From Chaetomium olivaceum (Eukaryota > Ascomycota > Sordariomycetes > Sordariales > Chaetomiaceae), in the NCBI GenBank assembly GCA_039881045.1, contig JAYWVB010000037.1:248001-312000 (forward strand): a stretch of 64,000 nt of DNA, read 5' to 3'. Below the pieces are notes generated by a model. That model saw nothing but the letters and a program-made list of their open reading frames with translations, searched no databases and was not told where the DNA came from. Below, piece after piece: positions 32,899 to 44,064 of this stretch. Made by a program: the position numbers and the translations under genes. How positions within the stretch are numbered: the stretch's first letter is position 1; each line of letters begins with the position of its first letter.

Positions 32899-33983
32899 TT
32901 TGGTGGACGTACGCCAACGATTTCGTATGGCACAATCTGGAGTAGCGGATTACAGATGCTGGAGAGTTGAGCCATCACAGAGGGCGCACACAGGACTGAT
33001 ATGCCTTTCGCTTTTAACATGAAAGTGACCGTTCCTGAATCCTACGCGTGTAAAGTTCGAGCTAGCCTGACGTTGGCAGTTTCAGTCGGAGCTGGGCGGG
33101 TCCCACCGAAGCCCTGTAAGTTAAGCGTAAACGGACCGACTAAAGCAGCTGCTGGTGATGGGTTGCCGTCTTGCACTAACATCACTCACGTTGTATTTGA
33201 CAGGGCTGTTGGGGATGCATGGTTGTGGGGCCACCCAATTTCGTCAAATTCAGGGGCAACAGCTCGCTGTTGGAAAATCTGAGGGTGGCGGTTACGGTGC
33301 GGCGCGGCAGGCACTCGAAACAGCGGTCCCGCAAGGTAGGAAGCTTGGTATGGCTTACGTAAACCCATAAAAGGGGGTTCGAATGCAGAGATTACAAGCA
33401 ACATGATAGTGACGGTTATACCGGATCTGTTGCAATAATGCGGAAGTACGAATGAAAGAAGTAAGAAAGATGATGCACTAGAATGATGGAGAGCTCTAGT
33501 GAGATGAGGGAGAAGGAGCCCGTCAATGTCAAGAAATCAGTCCCAGAGTTCTTTCCTGTTTCACCAAAGCCACCCATTCTGAGACACAATGATCTCGATT
33601 CTGTTCTTGTACAGATGTACTTTGTACACATCAGAATCGATCGTCAGATTTTTGTCACCGTCACGTTAAATTTTCAACGCAGGAAAGCGAGCAGCAAAGA
33701 GGTTTCAACCTATCTTCTCTCTGATTATGGACGGTGTGGCGTTGACCACCCCAACAGAGACGAGGAACCCGCCAGGTGCAAGGGAATCTCCGGATCGGTC
33801 TTAACAAAGAAGGGAGAAGGTTTTCTGGGGTAAACTCCTCTAAAGCGTTGGGATCAGTGGCGATGAGATAGTTGTTCAAAATTATATGTATCTTCTGTTG
33901 GTTGAACTCGGTACAGTCCGAGGTTGAGGAAAATTATTGATGACTGGGTTCGATCCATGTCACCAAAACCATGCTAATCTTGT
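32899..33983. other. Intergenic region, nothing recognised
   Basis: About 1.1 kb. A 116-codon plus-strand frame (33483-33833) shows no domain, low-complexity bias or coding-like pattern and was not called. Confidence 0.45.
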
Positions 33984-35562
33984 TTAAACTTCTGCCAAGC
34001 AGATGTCGATGTCATGCCTCGGCCTTCGGCGCCCCGGTGCTAAGTGGTTTTCGTCCGTAAACAACATGTCTGGGGAGCAGAGGTTAGAACAGATGATTTG
34101 TTTCGTGTGCTCCAGAACGTCAACGTACATTGGCCAATAGGCGTGGACCCTTGGATCCCGCAACACCCTTCTTGCGCGTGCCGCAAGCACGATCGCCTCT
34201 TCTCTTGTCCAACCTAGTGATCTTGTCATCGGTGCCAATATGGCGGGTTCCAAGACTTGGTCCATGTTGTATAAAACCCATTGGCCAAGCGTCTTGTAAT
34301 GTGAGTCGCGAGCCCAGCCGTTGGTCGGCCACTTGTAGACTCTCTCCACGACGTCTTCGAATCCGGCGTCCTCCATGAGCTCCTTCCATTTCTGCGCAGC
34401 TGTAAGTGGTCTACCAAAAGCCTCCATTGCTTGCATCAACCACAGGCACCAGGTCCACAGGTCGGAGTCGGTTGTTAGGGTTCCATCATCGCAGCCGAAA
34501 GGGACAGCCATGTCCTGCGCCTCGAAGTAGCCGCCGGGCTCGAGTTGACTGTCGAGTTGTGAGTTTTTGAGTCATTATCCCTGACGAGAAAGATGACAAC
34601 CTACTCAAACGCCTTCTTCACGATGGCGCTGTTATCGGCGAAACTACCCGTCATAAAGCGACTGAAGATAAAATCAAAGGGTTTTGACCATGTCCAGCTT
34701 TTCTCCAGGTCGTCGATCTTGTGCCAGTTAGCCGCACGTTATTGTTGGCCTGTGGATAAAGCCCACTTGCCTCGAAGCTACAGTTTGGTGGTACGCTAGG
34801 CCCAGTCAATCAAATGCACATCGAAACTTTGAGTGATGAGAAGTTTACATACAATTCAGGTTGGACAGGGGAGAGGTCAACACCGATAACCTAAACAGAG
34901 ATCAGCCATGTGCACAACTCGGGGAGTCTCGTTTCGCACCTCAGCCTCGGGATGCTCATCCGCTTGTGCTGAGCGTCAGTAAAGCGATAAACAGAGCTTA
35001 GACGGAGTGTGCATACCGTAATCTATGCACCATATCCCCGTTCCGGTGCCGAGATCCAGAACCCTTTTTGCGCCGCTTTTCTTGGGACAGAGGCAGATTT
35101 GGTCTTCGAAGGTTAGTCTGAAGATATGATGTTGCAGATCCAAACGGTCAATCTCCACCTGCGGAATGTTAGCCCAACAATGGCGTGGCGGAAGCGGGAC
35201 GTCAGTCATACTGCATCATTTGGAAGGAAGTATTCTGTTTAAATCGGCGTTAGCGTGAACGTTTGCGCAGTTTTTGTATGAAAACCCACTTCCGGCGCTC
35301 ATGGAGTGATATGTTCGGCCATTCTCTTCGTGAAATTCGAGGATGCTCGACCGAAGGGATGTGAGACTATCTCTCGTTGGCTGTCGGCGGGCCGTGTTAG
35401 CACGTGGAGATCCGTCCTCGGCGAGCTGGCGCATTCCGAGAAGCGGGGAACAGGCATTCGCACCTCGTCGTCAACGGAAGAATCAGCATCGTCGGAATCG
35501 TCGGCGGGACCCTGGGAGTGCTTCAGCATTTGCGCATCATGTGGCTGCAGAGGTAGGGTCAT
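33984..35562 (-). CDS. LaeA-like SAM-dependent methyltransferase, nine exons
   Basis: Exons are 35562-35464, 35380-35290, 35234-35212, 35158-35017, 34962-34940, 34890-34853, 34795-34771, 34717-34605 and 34548-33984. They sum to 1,119 nt, giving 372 residues. An acidic Ser-rich N-terminus (DDSDDADSSVDDE) precedes ENGRTYHSMSAGKYFLPND, the usual LaeA-like lead-in. The SAM-binding motif VLDLGTGTGIWCIDYADEHP follows, then EVIGVDLSPVQP, PNCSFEIDDLEKSW, FIFSRFMTG and QLEPGGYFEAQD. One intron (34770-34718) uses a GC donor (GCAAGT). The start is uncertain: an in-frame ATG also exists at 35751. Such enzymes are often found in or controlling secondary-metabolite loci; the substrate is unknown. It is divergent from the P450 at 36229. 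Confidence 0.88.
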
Positions 35563-36228
35563 GACTCGATCGGGGGCGTACCAGGTCGATTTCGTGCTGT
35601 TCCTGCTCGTGGCGCTCGTCCCCAGGGCCGGGCGGGGTTGTCGGTGCGTTTGGTGAGTTTGGCATCGCGGCTGAAGGTGCAACCCGTCAGAATGCGGCTC
35701 TGGTCTTGGGGTTCGGGCGTTGTTGAGGTGCGTCTGCGGCGCGACCTTCAACGGGGAGTTGTTCTAACAGACAAAGAGCTGCAACGGCCGGTAGCTTTTA
35801 TTAACTTCCCGGTCGTGCCCGACTCGCGTGGGGGTTGTTGGGTTCCGGGTCCCGCGGGTGCGCAGGGCCTTGCTAGTGGCGCTTGGCAGAAGAGGCATTC
35901 TCAACACTAGAACCGAAGGGGTCGCAACTGCCAGTCCCGTGCTCCTTCTAATTGGCCCATGCCGGTTCGCTCGCTGAAGTTCCCTGTTCGAAGCCACCCG
36001 GACCACGTTTCCGCAAGTCTAGCGAAAATTCTCACCAACCATATGCCTATTCAGAGGAACCAGCACGGAGCACAGTGCAGTAGTTCGCGCCGTTCCGCAT
36101 TTTCTATCTCATGGACCGCTGGGGTCGTGGGCATTGCCCGCCCAGTTTAAGACTTCCCGGCTCTGTGGCACACAGTGGGACCTCCATCCTTCTGCGACAT
36201 ACCGCTGCGTCACGTCGCACCGTCTGCC
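35563..36228. promoter_or_regulatory. Divergent promoter of methyltransferase and P450
   Basis: About 670 bases between the two divergent starts. It should drive both genes. No specific site can be named. If the methyltransferase starts at 35751, the shared region shrinks to about 480 bases. Confidence 0.5.
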
Positions 36229-37848
36229 ATGCAACTCTTGACATCAACGGCTGGCCTCCTCGGGCTCGGCCTCGTGCTCCTCTTCGTGGTCGTGCAGCGT
36301 GTCCGAGATTATGCTCGCACAAAACACATTCCTGGCCCGTTCTGGGCGGGATGGACTGATCTCTGGATGATTCGCGCACAGCTGAGCGGCCGGATGTGTT
36401 TTATCCTCGCCGAGACGAACGTGAAATACGGTAGGTTGGCGCACTCTTTTTTTCCTAATTACCAGCGGGCAGAAAGAGAAAAAAACTAACACAAAGTGTC
36501 TGATAAGGCCCAATCGCAAAGATCGCGCCTAAGTGGGTTGTTTGCGGCGACGGTGCAGAGCTTCGAAAGATTTGGGGTGTCCGCTCCGCATGGCAGCGAT
36601 CCCCATGGTACAGAGGGCTTCGATTCGACAGAAATCTCGACAACGCCTTCTCCACGTTAGATGACCAAGTCCACGAGACGCTCAGAGCCAAGCTGATGCC
36701 GGGCTATGGCGGGAAGGACGTCGAAAATCTCCAGCAGCAGATCGATAAGCAGGTCGCTGGCCTCGTCACTCTCCTGGAGACTAAGTATCTGTCCACGAAG
36801 ACCAAGTCGAAGCCGGTTGACCTTGCGCGCAAAGTCCAGTACTTCACCCTGGACGTCATCTCCGCCCTGGCGTTTGGCACCGAGCTTGGATACCTCGCCG
36901 CCGACAAGGATCTATTTGACTACATCCAGACCACCGAGAGCACACTTCCCATTATGCTTGCGACTGCCTTCTTGCCCGGTCTTCTAGCCATGATTCAGTC
37001 GCCACGTCTTAAGTGGCTTATCCCCGATGTGCGCAACATGGCGGGCATTGGAAGTGTGCTTGGTGTCGCTCACGATGCTGTTGCCCAGCGATTCGGAGAC
37101 AAAGCCCTCGTCAAGAAAGACATGCTCGGCTCCTTTATCGCCCACGGTCTGACCAAACAAGAAGCCGAAGCCGAGACGGTGGTGCAGATTATCGCGGGAT
37201 CCGACACCAGCGCAACGGCAATCCGGTCGACGCTGCTCTTCATTATAACTAACCCGCTGGTCTACCGCCGGCTGCAGGCCGAGATAGACGCCGGTATCAT
37301 GGACGGGAGCATCTCGTCCCCCATTACAGACGAGGAGGCCAGGAAACTTCCGTATCTGCAAGCTTGTATTCGCGAGGGTTTGCGCCTCTGGCCGCCCGCG
37401 ACGGCCGTCCTGCCCAAGGTATCCACCAAGGACCAAGTCGTCTGTGGCGTTCACATCCCAGCCGGAACCCACGTTGCGTGGGCTCCGTTCAGCTTTCTCA
37501 GGAATAGGGAAACATTTGGAGACGACGCCGACCTGTTCAAGCCCGAGCGATGGTTGGATATCGACCCGGCCAAGTACCGGGTAATGGATCAGACTGTTAT
37601 GATGGAGTTTGCCTCGGGGAGCAGGTGGGAATGTCTAGGCAAGACGGTTGCACAAATCGAGCTTAACAAGACATATGTTGAGGTAAGAAACCCATCCTGC
37701 TCGAGATGGTAAGATGGCTAACTTGTGGTAGCTACTTCGCCGATTCGACATCCAACTGGTTGACCCGACGAATCCCTGGAAGTCATACAACGCTGCCGTG
37801 TTCATCCAGAGCGATATGAACGTTATCGTAACCAAAAGGGAGACGTGA
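36229..37848 (+). CDS. Cytochrome P450 monooxygenase (pisatin-demethylase-like)
   Basis: Exons are 36229-36430, 36508-37682 and 37732-37848. Introns are 77 bp (GTAGGT, ACTAAC branch, ATAAG acceptor) and 49 bp. The product is 497 residues. An N-terminal membrane anchor (LLTSTAGLLGLGLVLLFVVVQ) precedes the Pro hinge HIPGPFWAG. The I-helix oxygen-binding motif is AGSDTSATAIRST. The ExxR helix is CIREGLRLWPP, and the PERW motif is FKPERWLD. The heme loop reads FASGSRWECLGK, with the ligand Cys present; this is a variant of FxxGxRxCxG seen in this fungal clade. It would be ER-bound and use a P450 reductase. With the divergent LaeA-like methyltransferase it may form a small metabolic pair, although no backbone synthase is in the window. 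Confidence 0.93.
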
Positions 37849-38084
37849 ATGCAATATATGACCCGTGCCACACACGGGTGCAAGCCCTATACAATTTGAC
37901 ACAATATACCACCTTTATTTTCTGCCACGCCGCAAACCTCTGTGATATCTTCTCCGGTCATCCATTATCCTTAACCCCTCACTCGTTACTATCCTCCACA
38001 GGATCCTAAAGCCACCTCACCTAACCAAGATTTTTTGGCCTTTTGACGCAAGAAGCCATGTAAGCCTCCCTGCATCTTGGGTGC

Positions 38085-38330
38085 ACCACCTCCCGATATT
38101 CACCCCGAGTTTCACTTCTACTATGCCGACCTCGGACCAACTAATATTATGGTCTCAGACGATGGCCGGCTCCCCAGCATCATCGATTAGGAATATGCAG
38201 CGTGTTACCCGCGTTTTTGGCTGGCTACCAAGCAAATCGTTATATGACTTTTGACTGGGTTGCGCGAAAGGCGAGAATTCAAGATTATGGGCTAAGTTAC
38301 TGGCCCAAGGCCTCGAGACATATGGCGGGT
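38085..38330 (+). pseudogene. Fragment of an APH-family phosphotransferase
   Basis: One frame reads FHFYYADLGPTNIMVSDDGR, continues to IID, then TAG in place of the expected Trp, then EYAACYPRFWLATKQIVI before another stop. HxDLGPxNI..DDG..IIDWE..YPRFW is the catalytic loop of fungal aminoglycoside-phosphotransferase-like proteins. The His is replaced by Tyr here, and no N-lobe is recognisable. It is a gene relic, unrelated in detail to the fructosamine kinases further right. Confidence 0.7.
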
Positions 38331-38557
38331 TTAAGGGACAGGGAGAAACGTACAACCGCTAGCATGACGGGGTGGGTAAGTAATAGGAAAAGAGTTAATT
38401 TCAAGGTACGTATTCTTAGCTTCCATGGTGGCATTACGACGTCCATTGCACACCTACTTCCATTGGGTGCCCTGTACAACAACCCACCGTCTCATCCGTT
38501 CTTCTACGCCTCAATATTACCCGTCCCTATCCTCTTTAACCCTGCTCCCTCCCAACT

Positions 38558-39845
38558 TCATATCTCTTGTTGCGTAGACGCCCCAATGGCAGCGCCCGAC
38601 GTCGGCAGCAGAAAATCGCTCGGCCGAACCTTGCCATCCGAGCCACGAGCGCCCTTAAGCGTGGCGGGATCTCGGCTCGCGAACGAGCTGTTGGACCACG
38701 AACCAGACTGCCAAGAGTTTCCCGATGCGGACACAGAGCTGACGAGACTGACCTGCGCGCTGCCGACGTTGGAAACCGCAATGTTGGCCCGCAGGGTGGA
38801 CGACGAGCTGCGCATGTGGAACCCCACGTCTCCGTTGTTCCACGCCGTGTTGCGCTCAAAGGTCAGCGAGCCCGGGTTGCCGTTGTCAATGAAGCCCTTC
38901 TTCATGTTGGCAAAGGCCATGCAGTTGCGGACGACGTGGTTGGCCGGCGGGTTGTCGGTGATGCCCAGTTTGAAACCGTTGCCGTCCCCTTCGAAGGGTG
39001 TGAACCCCCACCGGTTGTAGCCGTTGCCCCAGGCGTATACCTCCTCCAGGACGACGGGGGAGCCGAACATGAATAGGTCGAGGCCGTCGTCCACGTTGTC
39101 CCAGAGCCGGGCGTTGCGGAGCACGTTGCCCTCGCCCGAGCCGCTCTTGCAGGCGAACCCGTCGGCGCTCTCGCCGTTTTTGCGGGGATCCCGGTTCCGG
39201 TACGAGTCGAGGTTTAGGACCGTGTTGTTTGAGGAGGCACCCTCAAGTTGGAAGCCAGTTTCGTAGTTGTCGTGCGTCGACAGCCCTTCGTAGTAGTTGT
39301 TAGAAGCATCACGGGCGTAGATCCCATAGGGCCCGTTGATCAACCTAGAATTCTCATGTAAGCCGTTGAACAAAACTGTTATGGTCCATGCTTGGCTTAC
39401 TCGAGGTTGTAGAAAGCCCAGTACTCGGCTTTCTGGATATGGAAGATTCCTCGCTCAGAATTTGGTAATGCCTCGTCAAGCGCCTTTGGGGTTCTACGTG
39501 ATGTGTGTTAGAATGTGACTGGCTGTTTCAGCTTACAACGCAGCTGCACTCACCCAGGCATGTTTTCCCCGTCGATAATCACCTTCTCATTCGGGTAGGG
39601 CCGGACTGGATGGGAGCCGTCCTAGTTCCACTCTTACCGACCTGGATATTGGTAGACGGCGCATAGGCGCCTCCTCGAAGGAAAATAGTGTCGCCGGCAG
39701 CAGCGGCGTCGACGGCCGCCTGAATCGATCCATAGGGACTTTCCAGTGTTCCCGAACCCTTACCTGTTGGGGAGACATAGATGTCCTTGGCTGTAGCGCC
39801 GCTCAGGAAACCGAGGGCCAGGCCCAGAGTGTGGCAAACTCGCAT
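38558..39845 (-). CDS. Secreted PL9-type pectate lyase (beta-helix) with one frameshift
   Basis: Exons are 39845-39554, 39493-39401 and 39344-38558, with introns of 60 and 56 bp. A signal peptide (LGLALGFLSGATA) leads to DIYVSPTGKGSGTLESPYGS, the classic start of right-handed beta-helix polysaccharide lyases. Later segments include SSNNTVLNLDSYRNRDPR, ADGFACKSGSGEGN, RLWDNVDDGLDLF and GDGNGFKLG, which are typical of PL9 enzymes that cleave polygalacturonate by beta-elimination using Ca2+. In exon 1, near 39,605, the frame moves by one missing base between the RTAPI side and the YPNEKVIIDGENM side. The exon total of 1,172 nt is one short of a multiple of three. The rest is intact, so this is either a single-indel allele or an assembly error. 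Confidence 0.82.
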
Positions 39846-40545
39846 GTTGTCAAGAATGGAACGATGAAGTGGTAACCCTAGCAGAACATCATTCTTGACT
39901 CGACGTTATCCTGGGCACAACATTTGGGATTTATAGCTCCCTGTATCTGGCTCACCCCTATTACTGCGCGATTTCATTTGGACCGAATTACCGGGATGAA
40001 AATCGATTCTGTCGCTTGCCCTCCACAGCATGACCTACACTCGGCGGCGGAATTGTGAATTGCTGGTCCTCCGAATTAGGTTGGTTCCCCGAGAGTTGGT
40101 TAAGATATCCTCCTAGTGGTGGACTTGCTCCCCCCGGAAGTAGGTGCTCCGGCCAAGCCATACACCCCCCACCCCTGTGTGGAGCGATTGATGGTCCTTT
40201 ACTGTGTAGGGCGATGAAACCGGTCAAATTTCTTCTTCGAAACAATCGTCCATATCCACGAATCAACCGTGGGTAGTTCGGCCGGGGGTGTGCACTCTCC
40301 ACCAACTCGTGTAGAAAGAACCCCTGATATCGTCCAACGCAAACAACTACTGTGTATACAGGGGGCCAGCCGTTGGCAATCCAAATATACCATGTCCACA
40401 AACGCCACTTCCCCTGCGGTGTTATTACCGGGACGTCTTTGGCATGGGATGATGTCTTCGGAACATCAAAACGACTAGTATTAAAGACTGGCAGCTGCCA
40501 CTTCTTCCTAAGTCAACCGGTGAACCCTCTACCGTATTTGCAACC
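39846..40545. other. Intergenic region between divergent secreted enzymes
   Basis: About 700 bases between the pectate lyase and zincin starts. It is the likely promoter region for both, with no gene recognised. Confidence 0.5.
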
Positions 40546-41611
40546 ATGAAGAACTCGGTATTTACCCTCGCTTTGGCGATAGTGGTACTTCAAGTATCCG
40601 CCAATCTAGTTCCAGTCCCCATTGCGACCAGCGTGTGCCGTTTCAATAAACATTTCGACCGCGCAGGCGACGTTGAAGCGGCGGCTTCCCTATCCAAGCG
40701 ACAAAGCACATGGAACCCGCCCTCCAACCTTGTGACGCCTCTTCAGCAAGTATGGGACCACCAAATGTCGACATACAACAACCCACTCGGTTTCAAGAAC
40801 TACGGTTACGACCAGATCATGGCAAACAAAGGTCATCTCAATTTCTGCGTCCGTTGGGAAAGCTCACAGCTTGTCACTGCTGCTCAGCGTGCCGCGGTGG
40901 AGGCAGCTTTGCAGCAATCCGTCAGTAAGTGGACGGACGAGCTCGCGGGCTTCGATGGGTTCCCGTATTCGTCCGTACCCGTCAAAGTGGTAGGGTGGGC
41001 GGTCAGCAGCACGAACTTGCTGCAAGGTGAAACGAGTGGAATTGATGTGTATACCACGAAGGACTCCGATGGAGCCCCAGAATGCGATCCGCGCTGTGGA
41101 CGTTTCTTCCATCAAGACGGGAATTATGCATCCTGCCCAGGAGGTGCTGATAGACATTATAAGTACTAAACCTCAAGGGGGTCAAAGCTCTCTCTTGAAG
41201 CCGCACAGGTGCAAAAGCTAATAACTGGCCTCAAAATCGACAGACCAGTCGCTGTGGCTCACAGAAGGTTTCGAGGGGGGTGCAGGCGGAGATTGGGGAC
41301 AAAGAATTGGTCGTTCATATCTCATGGACAATCTCAACGAGGACTCCATTCATATCCTCCTTCATGAGATCGGGCATACGTTCTCTCTCGACGGTTCGTT
41401 CAATCCGAGTCTCATCCCCAACTCTTGTCAAGTGTATTCGGTTACAAAGACTCTAATGACTGACCATCCGGCTGCAGACTTTTACGACTGGACTCCCACA
41501 GGTGTTACCAACTTCGTCATGAATGCTGGGTCTTCCACTGTGATTACCGAGTTTGATTTCTGGATGATGAAGGATTGGTGGAGACATCTTAAGTCAAGGT
41601 ATGGCCTGTAA
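40546..41611 (+). CDS. Secreted zincin-type metalloprotease-like protein
   Basis: Exons are best read as 40546-41143, 41244-41393 and 41478-41611 (882 nt, 293 residues). A signal peptide (MKNSVFTLALAIVVLQVSA) and a short propeptide with a KR site precede a conserved domain. The zinc-binding motif HEIGHTFSLD is completed across the last intron by DFYDWTPTGVTNFVMN. The C-terminus FDFWMMKDWWRHLKSRYGL is typical of this fungal secreted family. The first splice donor is odd: the natural site, judged from family spacing (just after DRHY, near 41159), now reads AAGTACT. The nearest usable GT (41144, GTGCTG) removes about five residues. The protein should be extracellular; its protease activity is inferred from HExxH only. 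Confidence 0.75.
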
Positions 41612-41919
41612 GCTGTCAGCTACCGTTTGTGCCAGTTGCCTCTGGCCCAGGCGATGCAACCCCTGCTGTTCTTACCGATTCATGTGCATACCTACGTAAA
41701 CTCCAAGGAACAGCTTCAGGATACAAACTCTTACCTCCAGTGCGAGACTATCATCATCTTGACTAAGGTACCTAAGCAACTAGTTTATTGTTTCTTCACC
41801 TTTCACAGAGATATTCGCGATTTAACTGGAACGCAACCCCTGACTACCCGGGTGGTACTTAACCGTCTACCCGTCGTTGGCTTTGCTTCACCTCCTGACA
41901 TCATATGCAACCGTCCACC

Positions 41920-43287
41920 TCACTCGCCAACCCCCCTAGAGCACCGCCGAATTGCCCTCCACACCGGATCCCACCGCTGATCGTTTCTCCCCAGCTTACA
42001 CATGGACGAGTGATCACCACCAAGCATCATAGTCTCCTCGTGCGGCAAGGCCATCAGCGCAGAAGCCTTATCAACAACCTAATAAGCCCCAACGTACGTG
42101 GTCAACAGACGTCTTTCTAACACATACCCACATAACCCAACTTGAACAAGACGGGGAAGGGAGCTCACAACTGTCCCCAAAATGGGATGCACGTTCGACT
42201 CATAAAAGCTAGCGATAGCGTAGCGCGACGCGAGGGGGCTGAAATCCTCCGAGATGCTCATCAGCTCGTCCGAGTTGGTTCGCAGCGTCTTGACCAGCTC
42301 AGCCTCCGGTCGGTGGAGGGAGGTGGAAACAACGTCGGCGACGACTTTTGCCCAGTTTGCGGCGTCAGCACCGCGGTGCGGGGTGCCGAAGAAGACCTGG
42401 AGTTGTTGTTAGTGCCTGGTGGCATCTGGCACAATGGTTAGGTAAAGTATGGGGAGAAACCGACTATCCCTTTGGTCGAGTTGAAAATGTCCAAGGCGTC
42501 TGCCTGACTTGGGCCCTTGTTCATGCCTAGGTCGCTTGCTTTCTTCAACGCCTGCGGTGGGAAAGCAAACAACTGGGGTATTAGCAACGCTCCAGTTTCA
42601 TCCACCTTCGGGGAAGCAAAACGGGGGAACGGTCTTGCCTGTTTGACGATGATGCCCCCGAGGCTGTGTACGATAAAAATAATGGGGCGGTTTCTGTCCT
42701 CCTAGTACATAAATGAAGAGGTCAGTAAACCGTGTTATTCACCCGGGAGCGCAACAAGCCAGGGGAGCGGTGTCAGTCATCTCCCCACTGTGACTCACCA
42801 AATCTTCCCTCTCGTTCTTGAGAAGCCTAATTAGATTGTCGGCGTGCTCTCGCACCCCAGCGGGAGAGATGGCTCCAATGGCTCGGGCATCGTAATCGAA
42901 GCTCAGGATGCGGGCTCCAGGGAACTTGGTCGGTAAGAGGTCCTTCAGCCATATGAAGGTCTTGTCCTGCGTGTTCGTCCATGACTTTTTCCAATGGCCG
43001 TTCAAGCCGTGAATTGCCACAATGCTGCCCCGCGAATCCGTGGTTAATGAGTTGAGGCCAATGATGGCGCATATGGTGGGGTGGTGGAACACATACTCTA
43101 AGGGCGCTTTGTCTTTGTCGGAGGGGAGCTTGAGAGTGTGCAGTGTATCCTGCTGCTCTTGGCCTTTGCCGCGTGGTCTCTCGTGATACACACCGTCCAG
43201 ATCCTCTTGGCCTTTTTGTTGGTCGTCTACCGTGGGAGCCAACGGCGTCCTCCGATACCAAGGAAACCATCTCTCGTTCCAGACCAT
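41920..43287 (-). CDS. SesB-like alpha/beta hydrolase
   Basis: Exons are 43287-42799, 42701-42639, 42551-42465, 42396-42169 and 42078-41920 (1,026 nt, 341 residues, no break). The conserved order is IVAIHGLNGHWKKSWT (oxyanion region), WLKDLLPTKFPGARILSFDYDA, IIFIVHSLGGIIVKQ (nucleophile Ser), VFFGTPHRGADAANWA, LMSISEDFSPL and a C-terminal HSSMCK (catalytic His). The intron at 42638-42552 uses a GC donor (GCAAGA). Such DUF676/PGAP1-like esterase domains often form the N-terminal effector of fungal NLRs; here the domain stands alone beside a second copy and an NLR carrying the same domain. An upstream in-frame ATG at 43413 is possible. Confidence 0.85.
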
Positions 43288-44064
43288 GGTAACTGTGACG
43301 ATTGGTAAGTGGCCGGGAAGGATGGCCGGTGACAAAGGAGTTGTGATGTTTGGAATATTCGGCTTCACAGAATAAAGGTGCTGAAGAGAACATGGCTGAT
43401 ACGGAGCTGGCAAGGTCGTTGTGGTTACCGGCCCGACCGTCCAGGTGCTGAAGCCTTGCTGGAAAGTCCACGTACAAAGTAGGTATCGGGCTCAAACCAC
43501 GGTCGGGCACAGGTTGGGCCTGAGCGGCGTGGGGGAGTGAGCATGAGTCAATTTTGTCTGCCACCCGTCACGCGCCCAATGGTAGCACCATGGCCGCGGC
43601 CGCAAATAGCTTCCAGGTCTCATGGCTCATCCTGCACATGTGCTCGGGGTTATCTGGAGCTCAAACAATGGATGTCGCTTTCGTACGCGGAGATATTCGG
43701 AACTTTGAGCCTCCTGTGGGAACCCGTACGTGTCATGCAGGTTTAAGGACTTGACAAATGGTTGTCTGACACGAGGCGTAGGACCTTGGCCTGTTCTTGG
43801 GTTGGGCGTTCATTCGATGCGTCGAAATCGCTGGCTTTTGGACAGTTTCCAGCTGCCGCTGTGCTTAGGCTTGCAGAATAACAACCGTCCTTTTGCATTT
43901 TCCATTCTGATGTTTACGTCCCCGTTATATTTGAATGTCAATTATTCAAGTTGAGTGTAGTGTTTCTCCGAAATCATCTTCGCCCAAAGCGATCAAGTGC
44001 TCACAGTCCTCACCCCGGACTCCATCGTACCGACAAGTAAAACGGGCACTTGACAACCGCCATC
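43288..44064. other. Divergent promoter region between two SesB-like genes
   Basis: About 780 bases between the divergent starts of the two SesB-like genes. No coding sequence is recognised; it is likely to contain both promoters. Confidence 0.5.

Noticed and set aside
33483..33833. 116-codon plus-strand frame
   Set aside because: No domain, signal peptide or conserved-looking pattern, and it is in AT-biased intergenic DNA.
39600..39650. A 32-bp intron (GTAAGA..CCAG) in the pectate lyase first exon
   Set aside because: Too short for splicing, and it would remove conserved residues; a one-base deletion is simpler.
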